Below the pieces are notes generated by a model. It saw nothing but the letters and a program-made list of their open reading frames with translations, made no database searches and was not told the DNA's origin. 33,873 nucleotides of DNA, from IMG/VR virus record IMGVR_UViG_3300021438_000048, positions 1 through 33,873 of that record; one strand, written 5' to 3'. The DNA comes from a virus. The stretch's first letter is position 1, and every line of letters starts with the position of its first letter. Of this stretch, positions 5,743 through 14,312 are shown in pieces. A program made the position numbers and the translations under genes.

Positions 5743-7944
5743 TTATACCGTTCTAAACTCTACGTAACAGATACCACCAAATCCTGTAAAGCGTCGCTCA
5801 GGTGGAGTCATACGTACGAATTGGATTGATTCAATTACACCTTGCACTGTTTCTTTATTGGTGAAGTCTTGGAAAGTTACTACGTTTCCTGGTTCTTCCA
5901 ATGACTCAAGTGCAGCAATACGCTCAGATGCTCTACCTTCGTAGCCAACTGGCATATTGTATCTATCGCCTTCAAAGTCGTAGTTCATCAATGGAATAGT
6001 TATTACACGTTGACGGTGAACTGCAGGCAAAGCCTTCAATTGGTAGCCAGTAAATACTGGGCTAGAAGATAGGTCAGTACTTGGGTATAGATCAAAACGT
6101 AGAGCAAGTGCTGGTTGTTCGTGAGGAATATTGGTTGCTATGTCTTGGCTAAAGTTGAATGTGTTATCAACTGTAATAATGCTAGTCACGTCGCCATCTT
6201 CGGCAACTGTAGCAACACCAATCTTACCTGGGATAGGGTTCTCAACATTTACTTTAACTAACTTAAAGTGCTTATCTTCAAGGGTTAAGTAACGAATTAA
6301 ACCTGTTTGAATATAACCAGAAGCACATAAATTGTTTGATTGAATGTAGGTTCCAGCACCTGATATACCAATAGCAAGTTTATTGCTGCGTCCCCAGATA
6401 GCAACTCCTGATGCTTCGGCAGTACTTGGTACACGCAAGTGTGTAGCGTAAGCCATTTGATTAGGTGCAATCTCTCGGCTTAAGTCAATCTTAATTAAGC
6501 CAGATGAATAGGTACCATCACCATTATCAATATAGTTTGTTACTGTGCAATAGGCATAGCGATCATTAAAGGTAACAGACTTAACTGGGCTGCCATTTAC
6601 GTTAGCGCCTAGCACTGGGTTGTATCCATTTGTTACTACAGTCAGTGGGCCATATGTAATATAGCCAGATGTATAGTAACCAGCAGTATCAATCTGTCCC
6701 ATACGAATACCCTTGTTAGTTCCAAGGATTATGTACTTACCAATGTAAGCGCCAATGGCTGTTACGTATTCACCTCTTGGCATATCAGCAGCGGTTACTG
6801 CCTTGTTAAGAAGTGGTACGTTACCTGTTGTATCTAGATATAAACGATAGATAGTGCTGCTATCGCCACTATAGCCAGCAGCATAAATAGCATTTGGTCC
6901 TTCACAGATACCAGTCCATTTCCAGGTTGGATTAGGATGAACATAAATTGGTAGATCGCTATTGGTAGCAAGAACTGCAGTACCAGTATAGGTATTGTTC
7001 CAAGCCATATCTGCTTTGTTATGGTAATAAGAAAATTCATTTGCGGAAGGAACCGCAGTTACAACGAAGGTTCCGTTGTAGTCAACACTTACAGATGCAA
7101 CAGTTACCTGTGATCCAACTTGAAAGTTATGAGCAACGCTATCTGTTCTAAGTGTTGCAATGTTTGCAGACAAAGAGCCACCAGTTACTGTATATGAAGT
7201 AATAGGTACTACTTCAAACAAGTAATTGTTAATGCCTGCTATAAGGCGTTGCTTAGCCCAGGCTAATTTAACTGAAGTTACTGTACCTACGCTAGATGGG
7301 TGGGTAAAGATACTTGTACCAGATGTTGTACCAGTCAGCGGACCCTTGTAAATACCAGTTGCATTGGCAACATAATAGTTAACGCCATCATTTGCTAAAG
7401 CAAGAATAGTTCCAGATCCACCCCAAGTTAATGTGGTAGATGTGCCAATGGCTGTCATTCTCTTAAGGGTTGAACCATCTGCCTGAAGAATTACATCAAC
7501 ACCGTTGGTGTCAGTAGCGCCATCAATAATAGGTGTATTAGATGAAGCAACACCTAGTTCTACATCTGGCAATAACGTCATCTTACCTACGTTAAATACA
7601 TCAACACCTGCTGATTTATGAAAGCGGTAAGGAACTGTCTCGCCTTGAATAGGCTCTTGAAATTTAATACCAGATCCATAATGAAATGATGATTGAGAAC
7701 GAAGCCACCAACCAGTAAGCGTCTGCTCACCTGGTTCTCTTTGTTGGTCAATTTGTTGTTTACGATAAGGCGCAGTCTCACGCTTATATGGAAACTTATC
7801 AGTAATGCCTAAGAAGAATGGCAGACCACCAATAGCAACATCGTAAGAGTTTGCTGTGTTGATATAAGTGGTACCAGCGCTAGACGCTGGTTGACCAATT
7901 GGATCAACTGGACGCTCACTGATATGTTGGAAGCCGTCAACCAT
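5743..7944 (-). CDS. Large structural protein, probable tail nozzle/hub
   Basis: The 733-residue protein is beta-rich throughout, with many short strands separated by Gly/Asn/Thr turns and repeated units around 150-520 (for example IYRLYLDTTGNV, YIGKYIILGTNKGI), suggesting a propeller-like body. It lies after connector and fibre genes and before the lysis cassette, where short-tailed phages place the tail tubular/nozzle protein. No enzymatic motif is seen. A GGAG ribosome-binding site precedes the ATG. A minor tail or receptor-binding role is the main alternative. Confidence 0.65.
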   Translation of the reverse strand: MVDGFQHISERPVDPIGQPASSAGTTYINTANSYDVAIGGLPFFLGITDKFPYKRETAPYRKQQIDQQREPGEQTLTGWWLRSQSSFHYGSGIKFQEPIQGETVPYRFHKSAGVDVFNVGKMTLLPDVELGVASSNTPIIDGATDTNGVDVILQADGSTLKRMTAIGTSTTLTWGGSGTILALANDGVNYYVANATGIYKGPLTGTTSGTSIFTHPSSVGTVTSVKLAWAKQRLIAGINNYLFEVVPITSYTVTGGSLSANIATLRTDSVAHNFQVGSQVTVASVSVDYNGTFVVTAVPSANEFSYYHNKADMAWNNTYTGTAVLATNSDLPIYVHPNPTWKWTGICEGPNAIYAAGYSGDSSTIYRLYLDTTGNVPLLNKAVTAADMPRGEYVTAIGAYIGKYIILGTNKGIRMGQIDTAGYYTSGYITYGPLTVVTNGYNPVLGANVNGSPVKSVTFNDRYAYCTVTNYIDNGDGTYSSGLIKIDLSREIAPNQMAYATHLRVPSTAEASGVAIWGRSNKLAIGISGAGTYIQSNNLCASGYIQTGLIRYLTLEDKHFKLVKVNVENPIPGKIGVATVAEDGDVTSIITVDNTFNFSQDIATNIPHEQPALALRFDLYPSTDLSSSPVFTGYQLKALPAVHRQRVITIPLMNYDFEGDRYNMPVGYEGRASERIAALESLEEPGNVVTFQDFTNKETVQGVIESIQFVRMTPPERRFTGFGGICYVEFRTV

Positions 7945-7953
7945 TTATACTCC

Positions 7954-8040
7954 TTAGATTAAATTAAGTGAATCAAACTTGTCTATCTGATCGTCTATTG
8001 TTGATGACGGTTCAGTCGTGCAATCACCGTCTCGTAACAT
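7954..8040 (-). CDS. Possible 28-residue acidic peptide
   Basis: An ATG overlaps the stop of the glycine-rich protein as TAATG and opens a 28-codon frame (MLRDGDCTTEP to SLNLI), ending just before the Shine-Dalgarno of the 733-residue gene. The same coupling is used by many real genes here, which is the main support. It could instead be a spacer with a chance frame. Confidence 0.35.
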   Translation of the reverse strand: MLRDGDCTTEPSSTIDDQIDKFDSLNLI

Positions 8041-8864
8041 TAAACTGCGTAACGAACTATTACTAAGCCGTCAACGCCTGCTGCGCCAGCACTGGCACCT
8101 GACTGATTTGAATATGGGTTTGATCCACCACGTCCGCCAGAACCTTGTGAGCCATAACCTGTACCATTAGAACCACCATTAACACCTTGGTATAAATCTT
8201 GTCCACCGCCACCACCTGCTGCATAGTAACCGCCAGAACCAGTTGATGTTGCAGTAGCCCAAGTTGAATATGTATTTGTACCAGGACCACCAGATCCTGA
8301 ACGAGATGGTCCAACGCCACCTGCAATACCTGCTCCTGCGGATCCACCACCACCAAGACCAAAGATGTAAGTGTCTCCGTTGTAACCTTCTACTGGGCTA
8401 TATCCACCTTGGTTACCTGTACCGCCACCACCGCCAGATCCACCAGATCCGCCGTTACCGAATCCACCACCAGTGGATGAATAAGAATATGATCCACCTA
8501 TAAATGATGAGTTATTACCTTTAGTTCCATTTGGTGCAGAGCCAGTTCCGCCTGCTCCTGCTCCACCAACAGTTACTGTGTAACTAGTACCGCTAGTAAA
8601 TGATAAAGATGAGAAATAACGCAGACCACCAGCACCACCACCATTACCGTAGTTACCGTATTGTCCACCACCACCACCAGCAATTACCAACATTTGTGCA
8701 TTGTTAATATTTGCTAATGCAGTAAAAGTTCCACCTGCAGTAAATGTATGATAGGTATATCCACCAGTAGTTACAATAGTTCCGCCAGTAGCAAATGGTC
8801 CCACATTATTAAAAAGACCAAAACCTCTAACAGAGGCTCCGCCTCTAGATCCTAGTAAAGGCAT
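8040..8864 (-). CDS. Glycine-rich adhesin-like tail protein (G domain only)
   Basis: The 274-residue protein has a short start, then the module GGYTYHTFTAGGTFT and QMLVIAGGGGG, followed by about 180 residues extremely rich in Gly (up to runs of five) with Ser, Tyr and Asn, ending GLVIVRYAV. The same module forms the C-terminal half of the proteins at 14313 and 15650. Such domains resemble the polyglycine-II receptor-binding adhesins known from T4-like gp38; the comparison is by composition only. It lacks the N-terminal beta domain of its relatives. Likely exposed at the tail tip for host recognition. Confidence 0.7.
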   Translation of the reverse strand: MPLLGSRGGASVRGFGLFNNVGPFATGGTIVTTGGYTYHTFTAGGTFTALANINNAQMLVIAGGGGGQYGNYGNGGGAGGLRYFSSLSFTSGTSYTVTVGGAGAGGTGSAPNGTKGNNSSFIGGSYSYSSTGGGFGNGGSGGSGGGGGTGNQGGYSPVEGYNGDTYIFGLGGGGSAGAGIAGGVGPSRSGSGGPGTNTYSTWATATSTGSGGYYAAGGGGGQDLYQGVNGGSNGTGYGSQGSGGRGGSNPYSNQSGASAGAAGVDGLVIVRYAV

Positions 8865-8873
8865 TACTACTCC

Positions 8874-9758
8874 TTAAGCGAATTTAACTTGAGATGCAAA
8901 TACTGTAAAGGTAGCGCTTGCTGTCTTGATGATTGTATATGAGTAAGCATCAATTGATGATGGGTTACCAGCAGTAGGCGCTAAGCCTTGCCACTTAGGA
9001 GTAACCGCAGAGCCATCAATAGTTACTGCTGAGTTGTAGTAAGCAGTAGTTCCTTGTGTGGCTAAGAATGTAATAGTGATTGAACTACCTGTAGCCATTA
9101 AAGAGTTAAGGGTAGTACTTCCATCACCACGAATATTTAGCGTCCAGTTACCAGTAGCAGAAGTTGTGTAATAAAGAACTGCCTGAGTCTGAGTATCAAA
9201 GTTAATTGTTCCAGTGGCTGCAGTAGCAGACACAGTTGTAATTTCTTGAGGGGACTTTAATATTGCATAGTTTTCAGTTGCAGTATTAATTACTGGAGAT
9301 GTTAATGTCTTGTTAGTAAGAGTCTCAGTTCCAGTAAGAGTAGTTACTCCAGTAAGAGTATTACTTGCTGCAGAGATAGTTTTGTTTGTAAGGGTCTGAG
9401 TATCAGTTGTGCCTACTACTGAACCAGTTACGCCGTGTACTCCAGAAGATGCTGCTATGTGAACTTGTGGTTCACGCACATCTTGTGCTGAAATAACGTG
9501 ACGAATTACTGCGCCAATGTTATGTGATTGTGGAGATGTACCATCAACACCACGAGTAATGGTTAGTGTAAGACCAGCGGCAGCAGTTACACTTACTAGT
9601 TCTTCAGATGCAGTATCGTAGTCAACTGCTAATGTGAATGGATAACTAGTTGGGAAGCCAGTTGTTGAACCAACTGTCATACTTCCAGAACCAGATACTA
9701 TATTTCCTGTAAGTGTTGTATCTTGAGCAACAGATGAGTAGTAACGATTAACGGCCAT
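8874..9758 (-). CDS. Tail fibre-like protein with TLTNKT repeats
   Basis: The 294-residue protein starts MAVNRYYSS and has a beta-rich N-terminal domain with EELVSVTAA and ITRGVDGT, a pattern common in phage structural proteins. It then has two copies of the TLTNKT motif near residues 122 and 148 that is widespread in short tail fibres, and a C-terminal beta domain. It is flanked by connector-like and adhesin-like genes, so a fibre or spike role is likely. No catalytic residues are evident. Confidence 0.68.
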   Translation of the reverse strand: MAVNRYYSSVAQDTTLTGNIVSGSGSMTVGSTTGFPTSYPFTLAVDYDTASEELVSVTAAAGLTLTITRGVDGTSPQSHNIGAVIRHVISAQDVREPQVHIAASSGVHGVTGSVVGTTDTQTLTNKTISAASNTLTGVTTLTGTETLTNKTLTSPVINTATENYAILKSPQEITTVSATAATGTINFDTQTQAVLYYTTSATGNWTLNIRGDGSTTLNSLMATGSSITITFLATQGTTAYYNSAVTIDGSAVTPKWQGLAPTAGNPSSIDAYSYTIIKTASATFTVFASQVKFA

Positions 9759-9767
9759 TTATTATCC

Positions 9768-10658
9768 TTAGGAAGTGTAACGGGTGCGAGGTGGGTATTG
9801 CTCTTGTAGGCGACGTACTTCCACCTGCAAGCGTTGCTGATATAACTGGTACATATAACGAGATATGTTTACTGCAGATCCAACTGGATCGTTTCCTTGT
9901 TGTGCATCTGCTTCAGCAGTAGCAGCAGGAACACGACCTAAGTCTAGGTATGCAGCAGTTCTGTATGCAGCACCAAGAACAATTACTTCTCGTGCTGATT
10001 CAGGCAATCCTGTTTGAGTAAAATCATCTGTATCAAACTGTAGGTTTGATGGTTTCTTTGTGTAGGTAATCATTACGGGACGACCTGGAATAATACCTTC
10101 ACGAATAGATATAGTCTTACCTGTGTTCCAAGTTACTGGGTTAGCCATCTTATCCATACGAAGGTGACGAATTGGTAACCATTCTTTAGATGGTCCAATT
10201 GTTTGCCAAGATGCACCAAGAATATCAATTGCTTCTTGAGGCAATTGGTATGTAGTTACTGCTGCTTGGAAGTTAAAGGTTGTGTAGTAAGTACCAAATA
10301 GATCTGGGTACACACCATCAATTGCAAGGTTAACATTTTTACGTACTACTGAACGAGGGAATGAAGGAGCAATAGTTACACGAGTACCAGCAGAATGAGG
10401 TGCTGGTTCTGTATTACGGAATCCTCTGCCATAAGCAGGGATTGTTGCTATGTTGGTAGTGCGATCAAATGAGTCAACCCAGATAAGTTCCTCATCAATT
10501 TCAACAATACCTCTAGTAAGTACTGTTCCGTCTTGCACTGTAAATGTTAGAGCAGTTGAAGATAATGCTGCTGTAAGAAATGTAGCCTGATCTTGACGGT
10601 TAGTATAACCAGTCAGGGCTAATGTGGTTTCGTCAATGACGTCTGCAAATGTACTCAA
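9768..10658 (-). CDS. Head-tail connector/adaptor-like structural protein
   Basis: The 296-residue protein begins with helix-like FADVIDETTLALTGYTNRQ. It then has an inserted beta domain with IVEIDEELIWVDS and YGRGFRNTEPAPHSAG (about 48-95), a motif seen in virion proteins of many aquatic phages, then a mixed region, and a long C-terminal helix with many Gln and Arg. The overall plan resembles neck/tail tubular-A-type proteins of short-tailed phages. Its ATG overlaps the preceding stop by four bases (ATGA). Confidence 0.6.
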   Translation of the reverse strand: MSTFADVIDETTLALTGYTNRQDQATFLTAALSSTALTFTVQDGTVLTRGIVEIDEELIWVDSFDRTTNIATIPAYGRGFRNTEPAPHSAGTRVTIAPSFPRSVVRKNVNLAIDGVYPDLFGTYYTTFNFQAAVTTYQLPQEAIDILGASWQTIGPSKEWLPIRHLRMDKMANPVTWNTGKTISIREGIIPGRPVMITYTKKPSNLQFDTDDFTQTGLPESAREVIVLGAAYRTAAYLDLGRVPAATAEADAQQGNDPVGSAVNISRYMYQLYQQRLQVEVRRLQEQYPPRTRYTS

Positions 10659-10924
10659 GATACTATCTCCGCTGCTGCTTCGTTGATACCTAAACCTTTA
10701 GTTCCAGCAAGTGCATTAAGCACTCCTTGTAGGTCTAGGTTCAGATTGTTTCCGCTATTGCGGCTGGCGTATAAAGCGTTTAATGCGCCCGCAATGGCAA
10801 AGCCATTAGTGCCTGCCCAACGGTTAGCCGCACCTTGTGCGTCTAGAGATGGGACACCATTGACTAATGTTCCTGCCAAACGGTTTAAATGATATGTGTA
10901 GGTTAAGCCATCACGGACTGCCAT
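10655..10924 (-). CDS. Small structural protein, unknown
   Basis: The 89-residue protein contains LNRLAGT, ALNALYASRNSG and VLNALAGTKGLG, so parts of it form imperfect repeats around Leu-Asn-Ala-Leu-Ala-Gly-Thr. It precedes the connector-like gene and overlaps both neighbours (TAATG upstream, ATGA downstream). Proteins of this composition are often encoded beside neck genes in aquatic phages. Function unknown. Confidence 0.65.
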   Translation of the reverse strand: MAVRDGLTYTYHLNRLAGTLVNGVPSLDAQGAANRWAGTNGFAIAGALNALYASRNSGNNLNLDLQGVLNALAGTKGLGINEAAAEIVS

Positions 10925-11067
10925 TACTTACCTTCCTTAATTATCTCGCCAGTCTTAATATCTTTGCGAAGTTTTATTGTGCCATTCTTACGAAGGATGA
11001 CGATTGCGCCATCCTTGATAAGAGACTTATTAAATCCATCGTGGCGTTTATGTTGGCCAGATGACAT
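10924..11067 (-). CDS. Small basic protein, unknown
   Basis: The 47-residue frame (MSSGQHKRHD to IIKEGK) starts at an ATG overlapping the previous stop (TAATG) and ends overlapping the next start in the same way. It is rich in Lys, Ile and Gly and looks like a small beta-rich domain (AIVILRKNGTIKLRKD). The double coupling supports that it is translated. Function unknown. Confidence 0.6.
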   Translation of the reverse strand: MSSGQHKRHDGFNKSLIKDGAIVILRKNGTIKLRKDIKTGEIIKEGK

Positions 11068-11369
11068 TACTTCTTGCCTTTATTTCTTTTAGAAATTGCT
11101 GTTGCTTTTTTCTTAGCATCTGCTTTTGATGTTGCACCCCAGGCTTGTAGTGAAAGTAACAAGCGAGTAGGTTCACCATTTGGCTTACGCTCAGGTCCTG
11201 GTGCATTTCCCATACGTGCTAGGAAAGATGCTCTACGTGGATTATCACCAGACTTAACTGGTGGCTTGAGGTTCATTCCCTCTTTTTTGGCTGAGGCTCT
11301 GCCCTTCTCATTTAATCCACCCTTAGGATTTTTACCTTCTTTACGTTGCCAAGCAGGTGACTTAGACAT
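11067..11369 (-). CDS. Basic protein resembling DUF6321
   Basis: The 100-residue protein starts SPAWQRKEGKNPKGGLNEKG and continues with KPPVKSGDNPRRASF and GNAPGPERKPNGEPTR. I recognise this as a conserved small phage protein (DUF6321-like) common in aquatic phages and with no assigned function. It is very rich in Lys and Arg, so nucleic-acid contact or packing inside the capsid is plausible inference. Coupled to both neighbours by TAATG. Confidence 0.75.
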   Translation of the reverse strand: MSKSPAWQRKEGKNPKGGLNEKGRASAKKEGMNLKPPVKSGDNPRRASFLARMGNAPGPERKPNGEPTRLLLSLQAWGATSKADAKKKATAISKRNKGKK

Positions 11370-11488
11370 TACTTATCTGTTCCGCCTACACCTTTGTATA
11401 GGCCATATGGTGATGCTGTTGGCTTACCAGTTAAATTATCTGGTGTTCCACCAATTGCGTTGTCGTTGCAACCACATTCTTTGCACAT
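11369..11488 (-). CDS. 39-residue Cys-containing protein
   Basis: The frame begins MCKECGCND with three cysteines in the first seven residues and ends YGLYKGVGGTDK. The stop overlaps the DUF6321-like start as TAATG. The N-terminal CKECGC could bind metal, although only three Cys are present. Very small proteins like this are common in this part of aquatic phage genomes. Function unknown. Confidence 0.55.
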   Translation of the reverse strand: MCKECGCNDNAIGGTPDNLTGKPTASPYGLYKGVGGTDK

Positions 11489-11490
11489 AG

Positions 11491-11673
11491 TTACTTACCT
11501 TTCTTTGCTGGTAAAACCTTCTTAAGGTTTGGGTTTGCTTTCTTTGCTGCTGGAGATGCTTTGCGGGTAGCAGATGCGAGGATTGCACCAGCACGTTCCA
11601 TCGGGATGCCTTGCTTCTTGGCTATTCCTGCTTGGGCTTTCTTGAAGCCCATTCCTTTTTTGGCTGCGGCCAT
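11491..11673 (-). CDS. Lys/Ala-rich basic protein
   Basis: The 60-residue protein is dominated by Ala and Lys (KKGMGFKKAQAGIAKKQGIP, then KASPAAKKANPNLKKVLPAKK). The region AQAGIAKKQGIPMERAGAIL could be a small helical unit; the rest resembles histone-H1-like tails. It starts two bases after the previous stop. A DNA-binding or capsid-interior role is possible but unproved. Confidence 0.65.
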   Translation of the reverse strand: MAAAKKGMGFKKAQAGIAKKQGIPMERAGAILASATRKASPAAKKANPNLKKVLPAKKGK

Positions 11674-11675
11674 AA

Positions 11676-11837
11676 TTACTTAGCCTTCTTCTTAAGCATA
11701 GCCATACCTTTTTTAACTTCACGCTTTACCTCTGCCTTAGACTCAGGCTTTTTTAATTCAGCCTTCTTCTTAGCCTTTGATTCTGTCTTTTCAAATGCAG
11801 CGTATGCTGCCTTCTTAGTGATTTTTTTTGCTGCCAT
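11676..11837 (-). CDS. Lys-rich coiled basic protein
   Basis: The 53-residue frame (MAAKKITKKAAYAAFEKTES to LKKKAK) is about one third Lys, with regular Glu/Lys spacing suggesting a charged helix. Its ATG overlaps the previous stop as TAATG and the next gene begins two bases after its stop. Part of the cluster of five tiny proteins at 10924-11837. Function unknown. Confidence 0.6.
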   Translation of the reverse strand: MAAKKITKKAAYAAFEKTESKAKKKAELKKPESKAEVKREVKKGMAMLKKKAK

Positions 11838-12283
11838 TAGATTACTCCTGCCTCTTTCATCGCCTTAGCACTTTGCTTGGTGATTTTTTCTGCCGCTGGC
11901 ATAGCACCAGCGTCAAAAGCAACGCCCAGTTTTTCACTGGCTTCTTTGGCTTCATTAATCTTTTTCATAGAAGTTCCTGCTGGCTGGATACCTTCTGCTC
12001 TAGCATCACGGTATGCTGATAGTTCAGCATCCCATTTCTTTTGGGACATAGAATCTGCCCGTCCAGCATCACCTGTATTTAGTTCTAGTGTACAAACCTT
12101 GCAAGCAAAGCAGCCGTCAGTATAAGTGCGATGCTTATAGTGATCTGAGAAAATGTCTTCGGTAATAAAAGGTTCTGGTTGAGTTGCTTCGCAGTTTGAA
12201 CAACCATAGAGAGTCGGGATTGATTCGTACTTTTCATTAAAACCCCATTCTAAAACTTTTGATATGTGATCGCAGTTATCCAT
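11837..12283 (-). CDS. Zinc-binding protein, unknown
   Basis: The 148-residue protein has C4, H6, C28-x2-C31 (YGCSNCEA) and C58-x2-C61-x2-C64 (GCFACKVC), enough for one or two zinc sites in the first 65 residues. A helical second half follows with KKWDAELSAYRDARAEGIQP and the phrase EASEKLGVAFDA. Similar two-part proteins are frequent in aquatic phages near glycosyltransferases, with no known function. It overlaps the glycosyltransferase stop by eight bases. Confidence 0.7.
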   Translation of the reverse strand: MDNCDHISKVLEWGFNEKYESIPTLYGCSNCEATQPEPFITEDIFSDHYKHRTYTDGCFACKVCTLELNTGDAGRADSMSQKKWDAELSAYRDARAEGIQPAGTSMKKINEAKEASEKLGVAFDAGAMPAAEKITKQSAKAMKEAGVI

Positions 12284-13337
12284 TTTTAAGTTTCTCTTTC
12301 ATAAAATCTATGTTGCGTAAGATACGTTGTTGCTCAGGGCCATTGGCCTTAGCAGCGGATTCAGCAAAGGTTAATGCTTCTTGGTAATATCCGAGATTAA
12401 ACGCAGAAACTGCTGCGAGGTCGTAGGCTTTCCAATCCCATACAGCGGATTCGTAGCAGTAGTGGACTGAGCGAGGTAGTTCCATAATGTTAACAGAGGC
12501 ATCTAAACAGGCTGTCCAATCTTTCCTTCTGTAAGCATCTATCGCTAAGCCATACCAAGATTCACCTTCTTTAGGTAGAATCTCTATTCCCTTTTGGTAC
12601 CAAGCAGTTACTTCTGCTTCTGGTTTCTTTAGATAAAACGCTGCTTCACCAAGCCAGCGGCAAGTGGCTGCTTGTTCTACATCCCACGCTTTATCTTTAA
12701 GTTCTAGTGTGCGCTGTCCTGCTCGCATAACATCTTCCCACCTAGAGTGGAAATAATATTCACGAGTCATATATGTCCACATACGTGGATCATCTGGGAA
12801 CTCTTTAACACACATCTCAAGTAGGGGAAGGTATTGCCCACGAGACTTTGTGTTATCTGGTTCGTGTTTGATTACGGCATCAAAGATATTGCAGGCTTTT
12901 GCTTCACCTTCGCCGTACCAAATTTGTACTTCGTGACAAGGATACTTCCAGTTCCATCCCTGTCTTGAATGGAGTCTGTCTCTTTTCCATTGGCTACCAG
13001 TATCAATTGTAATCCAACCAAAGTCAGATCCTGGTATCCATTTGTCACGAATCTTTTTAAAGAAGTTCTTTTGAGGAACTTCATCTAAATCTAATATCAC
13101 ACAAACATCTGCATCTTCTGGAACTAATGCAAGTGCTGCGTTTCTTGCTGTGTCAAAGCGCCAAGGCTTTACACTAATCTGATGAACTGTTATTCCAAGT
13201 TCTTTGAGTCTTTCTTGAGTACCATCGGTACTACCAGTATCAGCAACAATCCGATAATCAGCACCCTCAGTAGCCTTAGCATACCTTTCAACGTGTTTTA
13301 TCTCATCTTTCGCAATTGAGTAAACTGCAATTTTCAA
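12276..13337 (-). CDS. GT2-family glycosyltransferase with TPR-like C-terminus
   Basis: Residues 1-150 form a GT-A domain: MKIAVYSIAKDE start, ADTGSTDGT at 32-40 (sugar-nucleotide contact), RNAAL and the metal-binding DLDE at 83-86, then the acceptor-side HEVQIW. Residues about 190-345 are helical repeats of TPR character (AWDVEQAATCRWLGEAAFYL, GESWYGLAIDAYRRKDW). It should transfer a sugar to a protein or glycan acceptor in the cytoplasm. The Thr/Ser-rich collagen-like fibre or adhesins encoded upstream are possible targets, but this is only an inference from proximity. Start overlaps the HNH stop as ATGA. Confidence 0.82.
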   Translation of the reverse strand: MKIAVYSIAKDEIKHVERYAKATEGADYRIVADTGSTDGTQERLKELGITVHQISVKPWRFDTARNAALALVPEDADVCVILDLDEVPQKNFFKKIRDKWIPGSDFGWITIDTGSQWKRDRLHSRQGWNWKYPCHEVQIWYGEGEAKACNIFDAVIKHEPDNTKSRGQYLPLLEMCVKEFPDDPRMWTYMTREYYFHSRWEDVMRAGQRTLELKDKAWDVEQAATCRWLGEAAFYLKKPEAEVTAWYQKGIEILPKEGESWYGLAIDAYRRKDWTACLDASVNIMELPRSVHYCYESAVWDWKAYDLAAVSAFNLGYYQEALTFAESAAKANGPEQQRILRNIDFMKEKLKNG

Positions 13338-13747
13338 GGTTGTTTTACATCCTTATACAGTTTAATTATTTCTAATGCCCATTCAACCTTGTCTTCAATA
13401 CGTTGACCTTTAGGTTGACGTGATGACCAAAGTTCTAAATTTTCTATTCTATTATCTTTTCTGTCACCGTTCTTATGATGGACTGTTTCATCTGGCAGTA
13501 ATTCTCTGCCAAGATAATTCTCCATTACTAAGCGGTGTTCTAATACAGCGGAGTTTCTATTTCTTTGCTTTGGATCAAAGACAGATATATAACCACCACG
13601 AACAGTATGTCTGCCTTGCTTGCGTGGTCTGATTAATCTTTCAGCAGGTCCAGTTTCTCCGTGCTTGGTCCATCTACTGTGGTGCATTTTGCACCAAGTT
13701 TTTGCATAGGTTGTATTCTCACAGCCATCTATTGAACAAGTATTCAT
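13334..13747 (-). CDS. HNH homing endonuclease, free-standing
   Basis: The 137-residue protein begins with a Cys/His zinc motif (C4, C9, C19, H22/H23). It then has the HNH_3-type core: LEHRLVMENYLGRELL, VHHKNGDRKDNR (H90, H91, N93, N99) and IENLELWS, with a short C-terminal helix. Such enzymes nick or cut DNA and spread by homing. It is not inside a recognisable intron, and both neighbours look intact. A TGGTACAAT extended -10-like element lies about ten bases upstream, so it might have its own promoter. Its four-base overlap with the glycosyltransferase suggests established co-expression. Confidence 0.88.
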   Translation of the reverse strand: MNTCSIDGCENTTYAKTWCKMHHSRWTKHGETGPAERLIRPRKQGRHTVRGGYISVFDPKQRNRNSAVLEHRLVMENYLGRELLPDETVHHKNGDRKDNRIENLELWSSRQPKGQRIEDKVEWALEIIKLYKDVKQP

Positions 13748-13771
13748 AGAGTCCAGATTGTACCATATGTC

Positions 13772-14002
13772 CTATTTGCCTAGTGCTTTAATTTCTTCTG
13801 TTGTTAATCCAATTGCAGCCAACTTAGATTCCGCATTAGCCTTAGCCTCTGCCGCTGCAGCATCTGCTGCATCCTTCTCTGCTTTAGCAACCTCTGCTGC
13901 TTGGCGATCTAACTCTAGTTGTGCTAACTCTTGATCGTTTAGAGGAACCTCAGAAACGACTCCAGTTTCGCAGTTGATTTCAACCTTCATAGGAATTGTC
14001 AT
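13772..14002 (-). CDS. Coiled-coil protein, possibly tail-associated
   Basis: The 76-residue protein has a short beta-like start (MKVEINCETGVVSEVPLND), then a long Ala/Glu/Lys-rich helix (QLELDRQAAEVAKAEKDAAD onward), ending LTTEEIKALGK. The plan resembles small tail-fibre-associated proteins of aquatic phages. It overlaps the upstream gene by four bases (ATGA). Function unknown. Confidence 0.65.
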   Translation of the reverse strand: MTIPMKVEINCETGVVSEVPLNDQELAQLELDRQAAEVAKAEKDAADAAAAEAKANAESKLAAIGLTTEEIKALGK

Positions 14003-14304
14003 TCAGTTATCTCCAATGGCTTGATGTCGTGGTCTGCGTTGGTGCAATCCCACAAATAAGTATCTGGGTTTAGTGTTGCTTCGTCGTGACAGGCTGGTGA
14101 ATGGAACCCAACGCCATCCCATAGGTATCCAATACCTGCATAGTTTTTATGTAAAGGTTCTCCACCTTGTGTGTGAACTCCACCGTGAGTGTTGTAAGAA
14201 GTTTGTACCCATTCGCCACCTAGTGTTTCTTCACACCAAAGTTTAGAGTGAGCCACAATAACTTGTGTTACTACACCATTTTCTATTTGAGCGTAATGTG
14301 CCAT
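13999..14304 (-). CDS. Conserved small virion-associated protein, unknown
   Basis: The 101-residue protein starts MAHYAQIENGVVTQVIVA and contains WVQTSYNTHGGVH and NYAGIGYLWDGVGF. I recognise this layout from many cyanophages and other aquatic phages, where it lies among tail-fibre genes with no assigned role. A clear ribosome-binding site (AAGGAG) precedes the ATG. It is followed directly by the coiled-coil protein. Confidence 0.75.
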   Translation of the reverse strand: MAHYAQIENGVVTQVIVAHSKLWCEETLGGEWVQTSYNTHGGVHTQGGEPLHKNYAGIGYLWDGVGFHSPACHDEATLNPDTYLWDCTNADHDIKPLEITE

Positions 14305-14312
14305 ATTTCTCC

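Noticed and set aside
8264-8503. Plus-strand His/Gln-rich frames opposite the glycine-rich genes (also at 14462-14806)
   Set aside because: Antisense of Gly codons gives Pro/His/Gln-rich translations; the minus-strand products form recognisable protein modules.
11074-11490. A 138-codon plus-strand frame with hydrophobic start
   Set aside because: Opposite to two well-supported minus-strand genes with coupled starts; composition is what the complement of Lys-rich genes gives.
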